64,000 nt of DNA from Isoetes taiwanensis (Eukaryota > Streptophyta > Lycopodiopsida > Isoetales > Isoetaceae). Location of the stretch: positions 2,697,252-2,761,251 of the forward strand of contig JAJEKV010000013.1 of the NCBI GenBank assembly GCA_021234155.1, in the 5' to 3' direction. A program made the position numbers and the translations under genes. Each line of letters begins with the position of its first letter. The stretch's first letter is position 1. Shown in pieces: positions 45,163 to 55,259 of this stretch. Below the pieces are notes generated by a model. That model worked only from the letters and a program-made list of their open reading frames with translations. It was not told where the DNA came from and did no database searches.

Positions 45163-45163
45163 T

Positions 45164-46719
45164 TGTGACGTCCCCTACTCAGATATCACGGTGCCCTCAC
45201 CGTATACAAACAGGAGTTCTTCCCCACACCAGCTCCATCGATCAGGGGCCCTCCACGTATCACCGCACCGCTTCCAGTCGGTGGGAAGAGTGAAGGCGTC
45301 ATTCTACCCTGCCTCCCTCGGGGCCTACCTAGTCATGAAGCGTAAACATACATGTCAAGCACTCAACATATCCTCCATCCACCCGTAAGGGTGGTATATC
45401 AACATCTGCATAGACAATGGTCAAGACATCATATAGGGAATCCTACCCAAGGCTCGGACTCAAAGGGATGACCGACGGCAGGTCTCCGTGAGTTCATTGC
45501 AGGCATAATTCATGGCAATGGATTTGGCTGGCATAGGAACATGGCATAGGGTTGTCCACTCCATCCGCCCCTCCCCTGCACACTTTTTGCGAGTAGGTGA
45601 AAAGTGTCGGGGACCGGATCAGAAGCCCGCCGGATGCATAGCCCGAGGGGCTATTCCCTCGGGTCATCATCCAGCCCGATGGGGGCAGGTAGGGATCACT
45701 CCCTCCAGAGATCTACATGCCGACTCAAGGTGACTAGAGGGCCACTACCCCCAGACTCGACCGAACCCACTGGAAAGTGTACACCACTTCACGGGTGTGA
45801 GCCCATGCCTTACCCACACTGGAGTGGTAAGCCATTAGGCCTATAGTCACAATGATCCCCGGTAGGCTTTACACACCGGAGGGATCGCTCAAGAGTCAGA
45901 ACATGAACCTCCTTCTCACCCGGCCCGCCCCTTCACCCACAAACGGTGTGTGGCTCTTGTACACAAAAGCCGAATCTACAAGTGCTAGAGAGGCTACTCT
46001 AGGAGCATCAACTACAAGCTTTAGGGTCTCTATCCCCTTCCCAATACAAGGAGTTCACAGAGATACATCATCCAAATACATCATGAGTAAGAACTAAAGA
46101 ACTAGATCTAATCATAGAGTTAGGTTCTTTAGTTAGTGTCCGAGATCTAAGATCTAGATAGTCGCTATGGGCAATTTAATAGTCTAAACCTACCGATTCT
46201 ATGACTAGAAGACGGTTTAAGCTATTAAATTGACCAAATACCTGATCCTTGAGTGGCTCCTCCGACCGAAGTTCAACCATCCTCCTGGGCTGATCAATTC
46301 GGGGAACCGAATTAACTGGCTTGGGCGAGGCCTCGAGGTTTTGGCTCTGGGGCAGCCGAGCTCCTAAAACCCTAAGGATCTAAAAAACTAGCAAGCTAGG
46401 GTTTTCCTACCCTAAATAGACATGGGGTTTAGGCTAGGGTTTCCAATTACCCATTTTGGCATGTGGGATAATTGGAAAGGCCCCACTTGCCTTTAATGGC
46501 TAGGTGGCAAAATATGCCAACATGGAAAGGTGTGCCCACATTAATGTGCACATGTGCACATTAATAATATATGAACACTCCTAGCAAGTTGCCCCTAGGG
46601 CTACTTACTCGGCTATCCGTTGGCGCATTACCGTCGGTCGGAGTGGCGCGGTAACGGCGTGGATGGGGAAAGATAAAGATACGCCCCGGGACCGTGATAA
46701 TCGCGGCCGGAACGTCACA
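45164..46719 (-). repeat. Gypsy 5' LTR (element sense), right copy
   Basis: 1,556 bp, the partner of 33611-35161, directly followed by the target duplication ATGGT. It contains the palindrome at 46540-46565. Confidence 0.95.
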
Positions 46720-47035
46720 ATGGTGAAGATACTAGACGAGGCATCTGAGGACGATGCATGTACATACCCGATTTCTAGAACTGACTTTTTCTATCAACTA
46801 GAGAACCGGCCATGGACCATTCCGCAGGGCGACAATTGCCAATCCGTTTATCTTATTCACCACCTTCAATAGCGCGTGGGATGACATTGGATCGCGTTAT
46901 CATTGACTCCGCAGATCGATGTATTTGCACATGGCCAGTTATACACGGCTCTTACTCGCATGCGAAAGAGAGAAGACGCACTCATCCTCCTCTCACCAGA
47001 GAACACATCGAGGCGTACCAAAAATATCGTCTATA
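46720..47035 (+). pseudogene. Helitron helicase C-terminal part, beyond the retrotransposon
   Basis: Continues the helicase after the insertion: VKILDEASEDDACTYPISRT then WTIPQGDN. After a frame change it reads QLPIRLSYSPPSIARGMTLD, and after another VFAHGQLYTALTRMRKREDA with LILL. These are Pif1 motifs V and VI (the usual 'QG.TLD.V' has RG here, and 'HGQLYVALSR' is HGQLYTALTR). The Helitron coding region ends by 47035. Confidence 0.88.
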
Positions 47036-47086
47036 AGGAGCTCCTCTGTTGACAAGGTACTTTTTTAGCTCTTCTTTGTAGTGTTC

Positions 47087-47345
47087 ACAAAGGATGATGT
47101 AGCGGTGTATCGTCTGCAAGGAGTTAAACTTCAAGTAAGGTATGCCTTTCATATGTATGGTATTGTACAGTTTACAAAAGATGATGTAGCAGTGTATCGT
47201 CTGCAAGAAGTTGAACTTCAAGTAAGGTATGTCCTCTGCCTTTCATATGTATGGTATTGTACAGTTTACAAAAGATGATGTAGCAGTGTATCGTCTGCAA
47301 GAAGTTGAACTTTAAGTAAGGTATGTCCTTTGCCTTTCACAGGTA
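47087..47345 (+). repeat. Three tandem units of about 86-94 bp after the Helitron helicase
   Basis: Units begin near 47087, 47174 and 47268 with 'acaaa(a/g)gatgatgtagc' and share 'ggtgtatcgtctgcaag' and 'aacttcaagtaaggtatg'. The first two units lie in one open frame with the repeated peptide FTKDDVAVYRLQ, but no protein is recognised. They may belong to the Helitron 3' region. Confidence 0.85.
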
Positions 47346-47664
47346 CTATGTGATGTGATGATCCTCTTATCTCCAGACAAATTTTCTGGAAGAAATTGTG
47401 CTAACGCAGGTTTTTTCCGGCGACTACTTAGACAGTATAGACGACTTCTTGGTCCTCTTCTATAGATGACGCTTATTCGGAAGTTATTCGGATAAGGTAT
47501 GCCAAAACAAAAAAAAAAAAAAAAAAGGAAAAAAAATCCCTTCCCCGCCCATACAATAGATGACGCGCTATCCGATTGCCATGGGATTCCCTCATTCATT
47601 TTTTTTTTTTGCTTTGAAGAATTGAAAAGAAAGGCAACAAAGGAATAGAATAAATAGCCATCGG
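47346..47664. other. Intergenic with poly-A run
   Basis: Poly-A at about 47509-47526 and a poly-T run at about 47600-47610. No gene is recognised. The Helitron 3' terminus might be here but was not found. Confidence 0.4.
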
Positions 47665-47995
47665 ATGCCACCTAGTGGTCAATCTATTGGTAATAGGTGA
47701 CCCCTATCCAAAGCCCAAAACCCATCGACCGTCATTAGATGCAAAAAATAAATGAAAAGAACATCCATCGCGCAGTAATGCCTAGTGGTCAAGCTATTGG
47801 TAATGGGTGACCCCCATCCAAAAGCCATATCCGTACCGACCACATCGGATGCAAAAATAAAATAAAATAAATGTCCATCGTGCAATAACCGAAAGTGGTC
47901 AAGCCGTCGGTAATGGGCAATCCCCACCTAGGCCCAAAACCCATCGGCGGGCCATCGGGATGCCAAAAGAAGAGACGCGGGCACACAATAATGGG
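47665..47995. repeat. Three tandem units of about 115 bp
   Basis: Units share 'tagtggtcaa', 'ttggtaatgggtgacccccatcc'-like and 'atgcaaaaataaa' words, starting near 47670, 47788 and 47893. Minus-strand frames with repeated 'TDGLTT..YCTMD'-type peptides are artefacts of the array. Confidence 0.8.
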
Positions 47996-48149
47996 AATCC
48001 CATGGTAGCCGGTTATAGCACCTATCTATCCTCCCGGGCACAAAACAAATGGCAATAATGCAGGTTCAACTCCCCAAGATGTTCTCTCGCACCTCAAGCA
48101 TGTGCGTAATCGAGATCTATTGACTTATCACAAAAGTTCTTTTGGTGGG

Positions 48150-49830
48150 TTGGACAAAAGAAATTCATGGCGGCCTTGGCCGCGATAAATTTCTTTTTGT
48201 ACTTATTAACATATTAACATAATAACATATCCTATATGAGGCATATGTTAATCCCATATTGTACTTATTGGGAGCAATCGAATGGGCTTCCCTATAACGG
48301 GAGAACAAGTTACGTGGTGTTCTCAGGCCAATGCGGTGTCGAATACAATGGTGGAGCAAGTAGAATCTCCACAAAAACAATGAATATTTTGTCATGGAAA
48401 TGAAAGTGTGCTAAAATTGCCACGTGGCAAGATAGGGTTCGATGAGAGGGCATAACAAAGACCTAACCCGTTTCTTTACGTAGATTTATACTTCACATAA
48501 GTTTAGTTGTTAAGAGTGCATGTTAAATTTTTTATCTATCTATCTAAGTTGTTTAAGAGTGCACGTATCTATTCTCGTGCAATTAGATGTGTGGGTTTGG
48601 ATGGAGAGGAATCCTCGCCGAAACTAAAATTTAAATGTGGTTAGCCGCCATGGCGCAAACACCTCAGTTCGTTGACAAACTTTGCAACCCTTGGCACTTG
48701 TTAACATCATGCAACTAGTTTGTTATGTTCAAAACTGCACACTTGCCAAGCCTACTTGACAGACCTGCAGAAGGGACAAAGATAAAAGGAAAAGGACTTG
48801 GAATTGAGTTAAATTGTATCATATGCTTATATTCCCTTTTTTCCATTTGCTTAATTTGATTATTTTCAACCAATAGTTCGTCGCCAACAATAATATGTTC
48901 GTAATGCATGGTTGGGAGAAATTATGGATATTTTGATGTAAATTGTTGCATTGAATTTTATCTCCACTCGACTATTAGAGTTACGTAAAATTTCACTTGA
49001 TCTCAACCGAAATTTTAGTATCCGAAAAGTTATTAATAATGTAATTCTATCGAAGAACAAATTGTATTTACATTGAATTCAAAAATCGATATATACATCA
49101 ATTCTATATCAAAATCTACTTCAAATCTATATCAAAATCTAGAATATGAGCTATCCCATTTTCCATTTGCTTAGTTTGACTATTTTCAACCAATAGTTGG
49201 TTGCCAACAATAATATGTTCAAGATGCCATTTCAAAATGAGAATGAGAATGAGAATAATTTTTTATCGTCTAACTCGAGGCCTATCGGCCTATGGGACCC
49301 ATAAGGGCAGATCAAACTTATTACCGTCCCGTGTTAAAACCCCCCAATTCGGAAGGGTTTTCGAGGGAAAACCGCGGGCAATAATAAGAATCTTTGTCAA
49401 ACCGCATAAGTATACATCAATGTGTATATACATGTCAAGTGTGTGCCCGAGGACATAGCTGATCTCGCATGTCCATAACCTCCTGAAGGTATGATCCCAG
49501 CACCCGTACGGATGCTGTGCTCAATGTCACATGTAATGGCTGGCCAGGCCTGACCAACTCAGCATAGCGCGTCCGAATTTGATCATATGCTGGGCAACTT
49601 TGAAGGGTATGATGAAAAGAAAAGAATCTGAATTGAACTGAATTAATTTATATAATACACATATAATTTCCATTGCATAGACATACTTAATGTAGGGCAC
49701 CCCTAGTAAATGTTTTGTTTGACTTATGATCTTTATCTTTAGTTTGCACCCCTTTTGACATGACATTGGAGCGCCAAACAAGTATGGAGCACTTATTGGC
49801 ATGAAGTTATATGGGATGTAATTTTCAGTC
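48150..49830 (+). repeat. Dispersed non-autonomous element, copy C, rearranged
   Basis: Starts with a damaged GC hairpin (GGCGGCCTTGGCCGCG near 48169), then follows copy B (20.5-21.65 kb) to about 49305. An unrelated stretch of about 290 bp (49305-49595) follows, then the end block seen in copy A (49600-49745) and a terminal-arm segment in direct orientation (49748-49818). Differences from copy B cluster at CAG/CTG words (for example cagcacctaactgttc to caaagacctaacccgttt). Confidence 0.8.
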
Positions 49831-49974
49831 TGAAAATGGCAAATTATACATAATGCTCCATATAGAAGAACACTAAACTTAAACTCATACCTAGAAAATC
49901 CAATAATCCTATCTCGCAGTTGATCTTTTCAAGCATTGCATATGGGAATTGTGCCAATAATTATAGACTATATT

Positions 49975-50042
49975 ATGTGGCCCTCTTATCGTGGCCAGGG
50001 TGCCCCTATATCGTGGCCAGCGTGCCCCTATATCGTGGCAAA
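49975..50042. repeat. Short tandem repeat, 23-bp unit
   Basis: 'tatcgtggccagngtgcccc' occurs three times, the last partial. Confidence 0.8.
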
Positions 50043-50216
50043 TGGACCATCATTTTTGTAGGTCATACCCATTTTCTGTCCCATTAGCAATTTCTTCTAG
50101 TATGTTTGACGCCCTTGATGATTGGAAAAGTGGGTAATAGACATCGTGTTTACTTCAGAGATAATAATTTATGGTGAACTAACTTTCGCCTTCCAGGAAA
50201 ATATTCTAAGAAGCAT

Positions 50217-50283
50217 TGGTAGCTCACTTGGTAAAGGTGTGCATCTTGCAATTAAAAGGTTGTGAGTCCAAGCTCTATCTTGT
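50217..50283 (+). repeat. tRNA-derived SINE-like sequence
   Basis: 'ggtagctcacttggtaaagg' (A-box-like TAGCTCACTTGG) is followed about 40 bp later by 'ggttgtgagtccaa' (B-box-like) with tRNA-like spacing. The B box departs from GGTTCGANTCC, and no clear A-rich tail or duplication was found. Confidence 0.5.
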
Positions 50284-50834
50284 GCAACTATTTGTTGGGT
50301 AGTGTGACAACCGTCTTTGTATGTACGAGTATAATACTCATATGGCTGGCAATTTTGAACTTCTGAATGATATTATTCATGTTGAGATTGTAGTCACCTC
50401 ACACTTCATCTTGCAAATAAGTTGTTTCAGCCTTATCCTCTTGGCTTCCTTGATTGCAAACAAGTCATTCCAACCACTTCCTTTATCCATCGTGGCTTCT
50501 TTGATTGCTATTCTATCCATGACATTCTAGATGTATTGTTCTTGATGATTATGGCTCCTAGTAGACGCCCACATAATACTTGCATTTCGCACATGGTTTG
50601 GCCTTTATGCATGTTAAGTATGTCCAATGTGCTCCTCCCGCTTTATTCTTCTCCTAGATTGGACCTACAACTTTGCAAAATGAGATGTAATATCTAAACT
50701 ATATAATTGCTATGGGGAAGATTCGTTGAGGTATTATTCCTTATTCTCTTTATTTCATGCTGCCACGTCCACGGGTTTGTCCTGGGGAAAAATAGAAAAA
50801 AAAAAAATCGTTGAATTTCCAACAACACTAACAA

Positions 50835-51136
50835 CACTGACATGTATGGCGGCAATCTGTAGGGTTGCTATGCCCTCTTCTTCTGGCCGGAATGGTTTGT
50901 CGCTACGCCGTCGCCGCCTTCTCGATTTCGCTTCTGCATATCTACTGGAGGCAACAAACCTACTGGATCCATCTGTGCTTGAAGCCGCCGATCCCGTCGC
51001 CATCTGGTTTTTTGCCGTTTCTAACTGTCAGTCAAATGCCTGTTATATGCTCCGCCACATCTTATTCATGAAGCATGCAGATATAAGAGCCCATAGCCCC
51101 TGCCCCTTCGCATACTCTCAAGTTGGGCTATTCTGA
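50835..51136 (+). other. Possible exon fragment, unrecognised
   Basis: The plus strand from ATG 50845 reads MAAICRVAMPSSSGRNGLSL then RRRRLLDFASAYLLEATNLL and DPSVLEAADPVAIWFFAV. Local G+C and codon pattern differ from the A+T-rich flanks, which suggests coding origin such as an N-terminal or organelle-targeting exon. No family is recognised. The opposite strand also has an open frame (50755-51003). Confidence 0.3.
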
Positions 51137-51139
51137 ATA

Positions 51140-52300
51140 TTCATCATGTATGGCAATGTGCTTCATGTTCTGGCAATGATTCACCTGCTCCTCATATTGC
51201 GGTAAGCTCTCTGTCTTTGTTCCTCAATATTTGTAGTATGGGTGTTTGAAGCCTGCAAATGGGCGATGGGTTCTGATGTAGACAAGTTAGCGATAATATT
51301 TGTGAAATCCACACCTTCCCAGCTAGTTGTCCCTTTGTAGTATTAAATAGTCTCACCATTACAAACTTATTGGTAGAAATTTTGGACCACAAACAAAGAC
51401 TTTGAGGTACATAGGTTCTGCGATCAAGCAACTAGTGTACATAGGTTCTTGCTGTGATGATGCTTTCGGATTCTTTGTTCTTTCTTTTCTTAGCGATTAA
51501 GCAACTAGTGTGGAAGCTCAGCCTTGGGTTCTATTATTTTAGTTGGTTTTTCTGTTCTGCTAAGGCTTTAAATTGCTTGCAAGATTCGAATGAGACAGAA
51601 AGCAAGGATTGTTGTAGAAGGCATGTTGCTATGGAAAACTCTAAGTTTGGCCATGGCCATGCCTGTAATGGTACAATTTGTTTGTTTACAGGCATGAGCG
51701 AGGGGGGGAGGTACGTTAAAATGATCAGGGGCCAGCCTATAAAACAACAGGAATGATGTGCATGACAATGGTACAAATGGCCTTTATGTGCTCAAATGTT
51801 TTATTCTGTCTTGCGGGCCAGCAAGGTACGGGTCTTTCTAGATGAGTTATTCAACGATATATCCTCATCCTATGCTCTATTTCAATATGATTCAATTTGT
51901 TGTTTACTGGGAAGTCCATTTGCACAATCGGATTAGAGATGAAGCCTCCCTGGATACGAACTGCTGTGAATAAAGGACTGTTAGTTGAGTTTATTTATGT
52001 AGCCATCTAAATTCAGAAAGAAAAAGTTATAGAGTCTATATGCATGCAATAGGTGATGCCATTCTATCTCTTTCACTCATTCTGTTCTGCTCTAAACTCT
52101 AAATTTTGATGGCACATTCTTGAAGGTGATATGTATGGATATGGAAATATGATCAAGCTCAGATATTTGTCCAAACAACAATGCAATTTAGCTTATCCTT
52201 ATATGTAACATGACGCGCTTTGACTTAATGTAAGCGTATTTGGGTTTTAAGCCTATCAAGTCGACTACATTCTAACTTCTAGAGTTCTATACTCCTTGCA
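51140..52300. other. Intergenic, no gene recognised
   Basis: Frames at 51454-51776 on both strands lack recognisable domains. Confidence 0.45.
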
Positions 52301-52321
52301 TTGGAAGTTTGCAGTTGCAAA

Positions 52322-52480
52322 AAGATTCATTTGCAGTCATACAAAGCTTCATTCTTATTTTTCATAATCCTCAAGATTCATTTGCAGTTGTACAAAGATT
52401 CATTCTTATTGTTCATAATCCTCAAGATTCATTTGCAGTTGTATAGAGAATCATTCTTATTGTTTGTAACCCTCAAAGAA
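52322..52480. repeat. Three tandem 51-bp units
   Basis: 'gattcatttgcagttgtacaa' to 'cataatcctcaa' is repeated with a 51-bp period, an exact codon multiple. The plus strand therefore shows a repeated IHLQLYKDSFLLFIILK peptide. Probably not a real gene. Confidence 0.85.
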
Positions 52481-52602
52481 TGTGTGTGTGTGGCATCTTT
52501 TAATTCGTTCTATTGTTCAACAAGTGAAACGTTGATAAAGTAAATATTTTCTCAAGTGTCCTAGTTTGATCTATCGGTTATTTGCTTCTAACTTTCTTTG
52601 TA

Positions 52603-52669
52603 TAAACAATAAATGTGTTCCCTTATCAACTTGGTTAAACAATAAATGTGTTCCCTTATCAACTTGGTT
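52603..52669. repeat. Tandem duplication, about 33-bp unit
   Basis: 'aaacaataaatgtgttccct' with 'tatcaacttggtt' occurs twice in direct succession. Confidence 0.9.
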
Positions 52670-52741
52670 TTCTTTTTCTGAAGCAAGCATTGAATTGTCA
52701 AATGTTGGACTTTAATAGTGGGTTCAATTGCACGGGTCTGA

Positions 52742-52797
52742 ACTAAAGAAATGTTTGCGGCGGCCTTGGCTTGCCGTGATAAATTTCTTGTAAGAAT
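52742..52797 (+). repeat. Isolated terminal-arm fragment of the GC-hairpin element
   Basis: 'aaagaaatgtttgcggcggcc' followed by 'ttggcttgccgtgataaatt' matches the start of copy B's arm (20378-20415) with CpG-decay-like changes. Confidence 0.75.
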
Positions 52798-52969
52798 TAA
52801 GGACTCAAAGAGCAATGATCTTATTTGTACATCTCATATGAGTTGGGTCCTAATGGATGTGAAAAATGCTCCTCTTGCTTCCGCATCCATTTGTAATCAA
52901 TGTTGTATTCCATCAATAATCAAGGATGTGGCAACTTCAAATCCCATATCTAATGTTACTGCCCTTTGG

Positions 52970-53025
52970 GGCTTGGTCCAGTTGTAGGAACCATCACATT
53001 GAGGTCATGGGTTCAAGCATAACCA
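52970..53025 (+). repeat. tRNA-like SINE head (A and B box)
   Basis: 'tggtccagttg' (A-box-like, about 52975) and 'gggttcaagca' (B-box-like, about 53009) are spaced as in a tRNA gene with a short variable region. It cannot be folded into a full tRNA cloverleaf, so a SINE head or pseudo-tRNA is likely. Confidence 0.4.
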
Positions 53026-54449
53026 AGATTTGTCGAATAATGGGGACTTTAAAATTTCATTGCTTCAACTAGTTTAATATTGCTCTAGGGACCTTAAATC
53101 TACCGCATGTCTTAAATAAAGCTAGAGGAGTTAAAAGTCAATTGATTGTGCATATAACAATCATTGTGCAAGATCTATAACACTTAATGCTTTTCCTGTT
53201 TAGTTCGTGTTAAATTAGTCACCTGTGAACCTAGTTGAAACATGTTATAAATTTGAAGAGATGAAGAAAAACATATTCCTCAAATTTGATTATACTTTGA
53301 GTTTATTTATATCCATGGAGTAACTATCATTTCAATAAACATGCACTACCATGTCACATCAATATTAGGACGTAAAGTGATCTAAATAAAATATCATTGA
53401 CAAAGTTTGCATAAGGGATTTGTTGCAATCCCAAATAAAGTAGATCCAAAAGTGTACGCAAAAGGAAACGTACATGCACTCCTCATATGCATTTGGCATA
53501 TTTTTGTGTAATTTAGTGTATACGAGAATCCAGCATGCAATGAAGGCAATACCATTATGAGAACATGTGAAACTGCAATAGTACTTGGTTCATGCAATGA
53601 GGCTAGCTTAGTAGGATTGTGACCAAAAGCTTCATATATATTCTCGAACACGGCGAGCATGAGGAACTTTATAGATATTCATTCAAAAGGTATAATAGTT
53701 GGCAAAATAAAAGTTTTGACGACTATGTGGGCCACACAGTCCATGGGAGATGCAGGACAATTATTGAAGGCATGTCGAAAAATATAAATTTCGTTATAGA
53801 CTAGATGTTGAAGAATCTTAACAACTTTCCCATATATTTTTTAAATGTAATGAAAAGGTAGATGATGAAAAATAAATGGATATAAATAGACCATGTCATC
53901 AAAATACTCGTGAGCAGTGTCAATGTGTTCTCATGGACTACCTGGCTTTGTCAAAAAGGACACTAGTCCCATAAAATGCAATGCACTATTGATTATTAAA
54001 TTGCTAGATAAGTAAATTCATGACTTGGAAATTTTGTTTTTGTGCATTTTAAATAGATATTATTTCAATTTGTAGCATTTGCTCGCTCTTGCCGTTAGTA
54101 TATATGTGACAAACTAAGATCATAAGGACAATAGGACAATTGCGATGCATTTATGCAAGAATGCGATAAAGTCAAGGCCTTGTGTAAGGGACTAACATGG
54201 GCATTTGAATAATTTACCAATGATGGGTGCTCATGTCTCCTTGGAATTAACAACTACAATGTCCATCTTTGTTAAGGAATCGTACTATTAGATGAAAGAG
54301 AAGTGAATGCTACCCATAGATGGCTAATGTACTAGGGGGGAGCCCAAAAAGTGGACCATAGTCCAATGATGGACCACAGAAAAATAGATTGAATTTATTA
54401 ATACGGCACATGATTATTTTTCAATGTAAATCATTAATTATACACCCAA
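53026..54449. other. Intergenic, no gene recognised
   Basis: A+T-rich. The frame at 53394-53660 (minus) is unrecognised. Confidence 0.5.
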
Positions 54450-54960
54450 ACAATATGTAACACAATAACAAGGGGTCCAAAGGGATTTGATATGGATGCA
54501 TAATCATCATTCCTGAAATCATAAACCATACCCCTAAAACAGTTCAATGGGTTAGTATAAAAAAAAAAAACATTAAATTTAATAGAAAAAATAAACTTGG
54601 TAGCACAATAACAGGGGGCTCCAGGGGGATTTGATATGGATGCATAAATCATTATCTCTGAAACCATAGACCATACCCCCAAAACAATTCAATGAGTTAT
54701 TATAAAAACAAAAAACAAAAAATAGATTTAATAGAAAAAATAAACACGTTAGCTTGCTTGCATTAATCAAAGCATTTTGATTATGATATTGAATTTTTTT
54801 GGTAGAGGTTCGAGTCTTCGTATTGCATATTTCAAAACCTTATGCGAACTTGTGTTTCGTATTTCAAAATCATAGGCGCCCTCAATCATGACCATAATCG
54901 AAACTAGAGGCGCCCAGTGGCCCTAACATATGATCTGGATCATAGGATGGATGGATCCGA
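54450..54960 (+). repeat. Dispersed repeat with tRNA-like boxes, copy 2
   Basis: The counterpart of 1440-1990. Its first part is itself doubled ('cacaataacaaggggtccaa' at 54460 and 'cacaataacagggggctcca' at 54603). B box GGTTCGAGTCT at about 54807. A third trace ('agcataataacagggggttg') is at 56877. Confidence 0.65.
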
Positions 54961-55150
54961 GGATCGAGATAGTCTAGGCCGCACCTTATGTAGAATATGT
55001 AGCACAATAAAGTGGAAGAAAATTTGAGTTCAATAATAACCTAATCAAAATCAAGGCATCTACTGATCCTTTCTATTTTAAACACACTCCGTTCATTGAA
55101 ATGAGTTATATTTTAACATCTACTAGAAACGTGTGCCCGGCGATGCCGGA

Positions 55151-55258
55151 CATTAGTCATGGATGCATAGACTGGATAAACATAATGGTATTTGTAGGTG
55201 TGGGCATTAGTCGTGGACGCATAGACTGGATTGACATAATGGTATTTGTAGGTGGAAT
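55151..55258. repeat. Tandem duplication, 54-bp unit
   Basis: 'cattagtc(a/g)tgga(t/c)gcatag' to 'taatggtatttgtaggtg' starts at 55151 and again at 55205. Confidence 0.9.
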
Positions 55259-55259
55259 A

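Larger units (their letters stand above)
33611..46719 (-). mobile_element. Ty3/gypsy LTR retrotransposon (chromovirus-like) nested in the Helitron
   Basis: 13,109 bp, minus-strand orientation. LTRs at 33611-35161 and 45164-46719 begin and end with TGTGACG/CGTCACA-type inverted ends. The PBS is next to the right LTR and the polypurine tract next to the left. Coding order on the minus strand: two extra frames (44.5-43.3 and 42.5-41.0 kb), gag, protease/RT, RNase H, integrase, chromodomain. Gene order and chromodomain place it among chromoviruses. The size and the extra 5' frames are unusual for that clade. Frames are broken about every 100-300 bp. Confidence 0.95.
28699..47035 (+). mobile_element. 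Autonomous-type Helitron (RepHel), interrupted by a MITE and an LTR retrotransposon
   Basis: The span given is the coding span. The 5' TC and 3' CTRR/hairpin termini were not identified. Plus-strand order: charged N-terminal repeats, Helitron-like N domain, HUH Rep, then a Pif1-type helicase. Without the two insertions (280 bp and 13.1 kb) the RepHel region would be about 5 kb. Several stops and frame changes (TAG near 29239, TAA in the HUH motif at about 31193, shift near 31295, gap at 31855-31947, shifts in 46868-46960) indicate an inactive copy. Confidence 0.93.

Noticed and set aside
47679-47986. Minus-strand frames with repeated peptides
   Set aside because: They are produced by the 115-bp tandem array whose length happens to keep frames open.
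50219-50290. A functional tRNA gene
   Set aside because: The sequence cannot form acceptor and anticodon stems. Only promoter-like boxes are present, so it is listed as SINE-like.
52301-52543. Plus-strand frame with 17-residue repeats
   Set aside because: A 51-bp tandem repeat gives this artificially. There is no signal, domain or supporting context.
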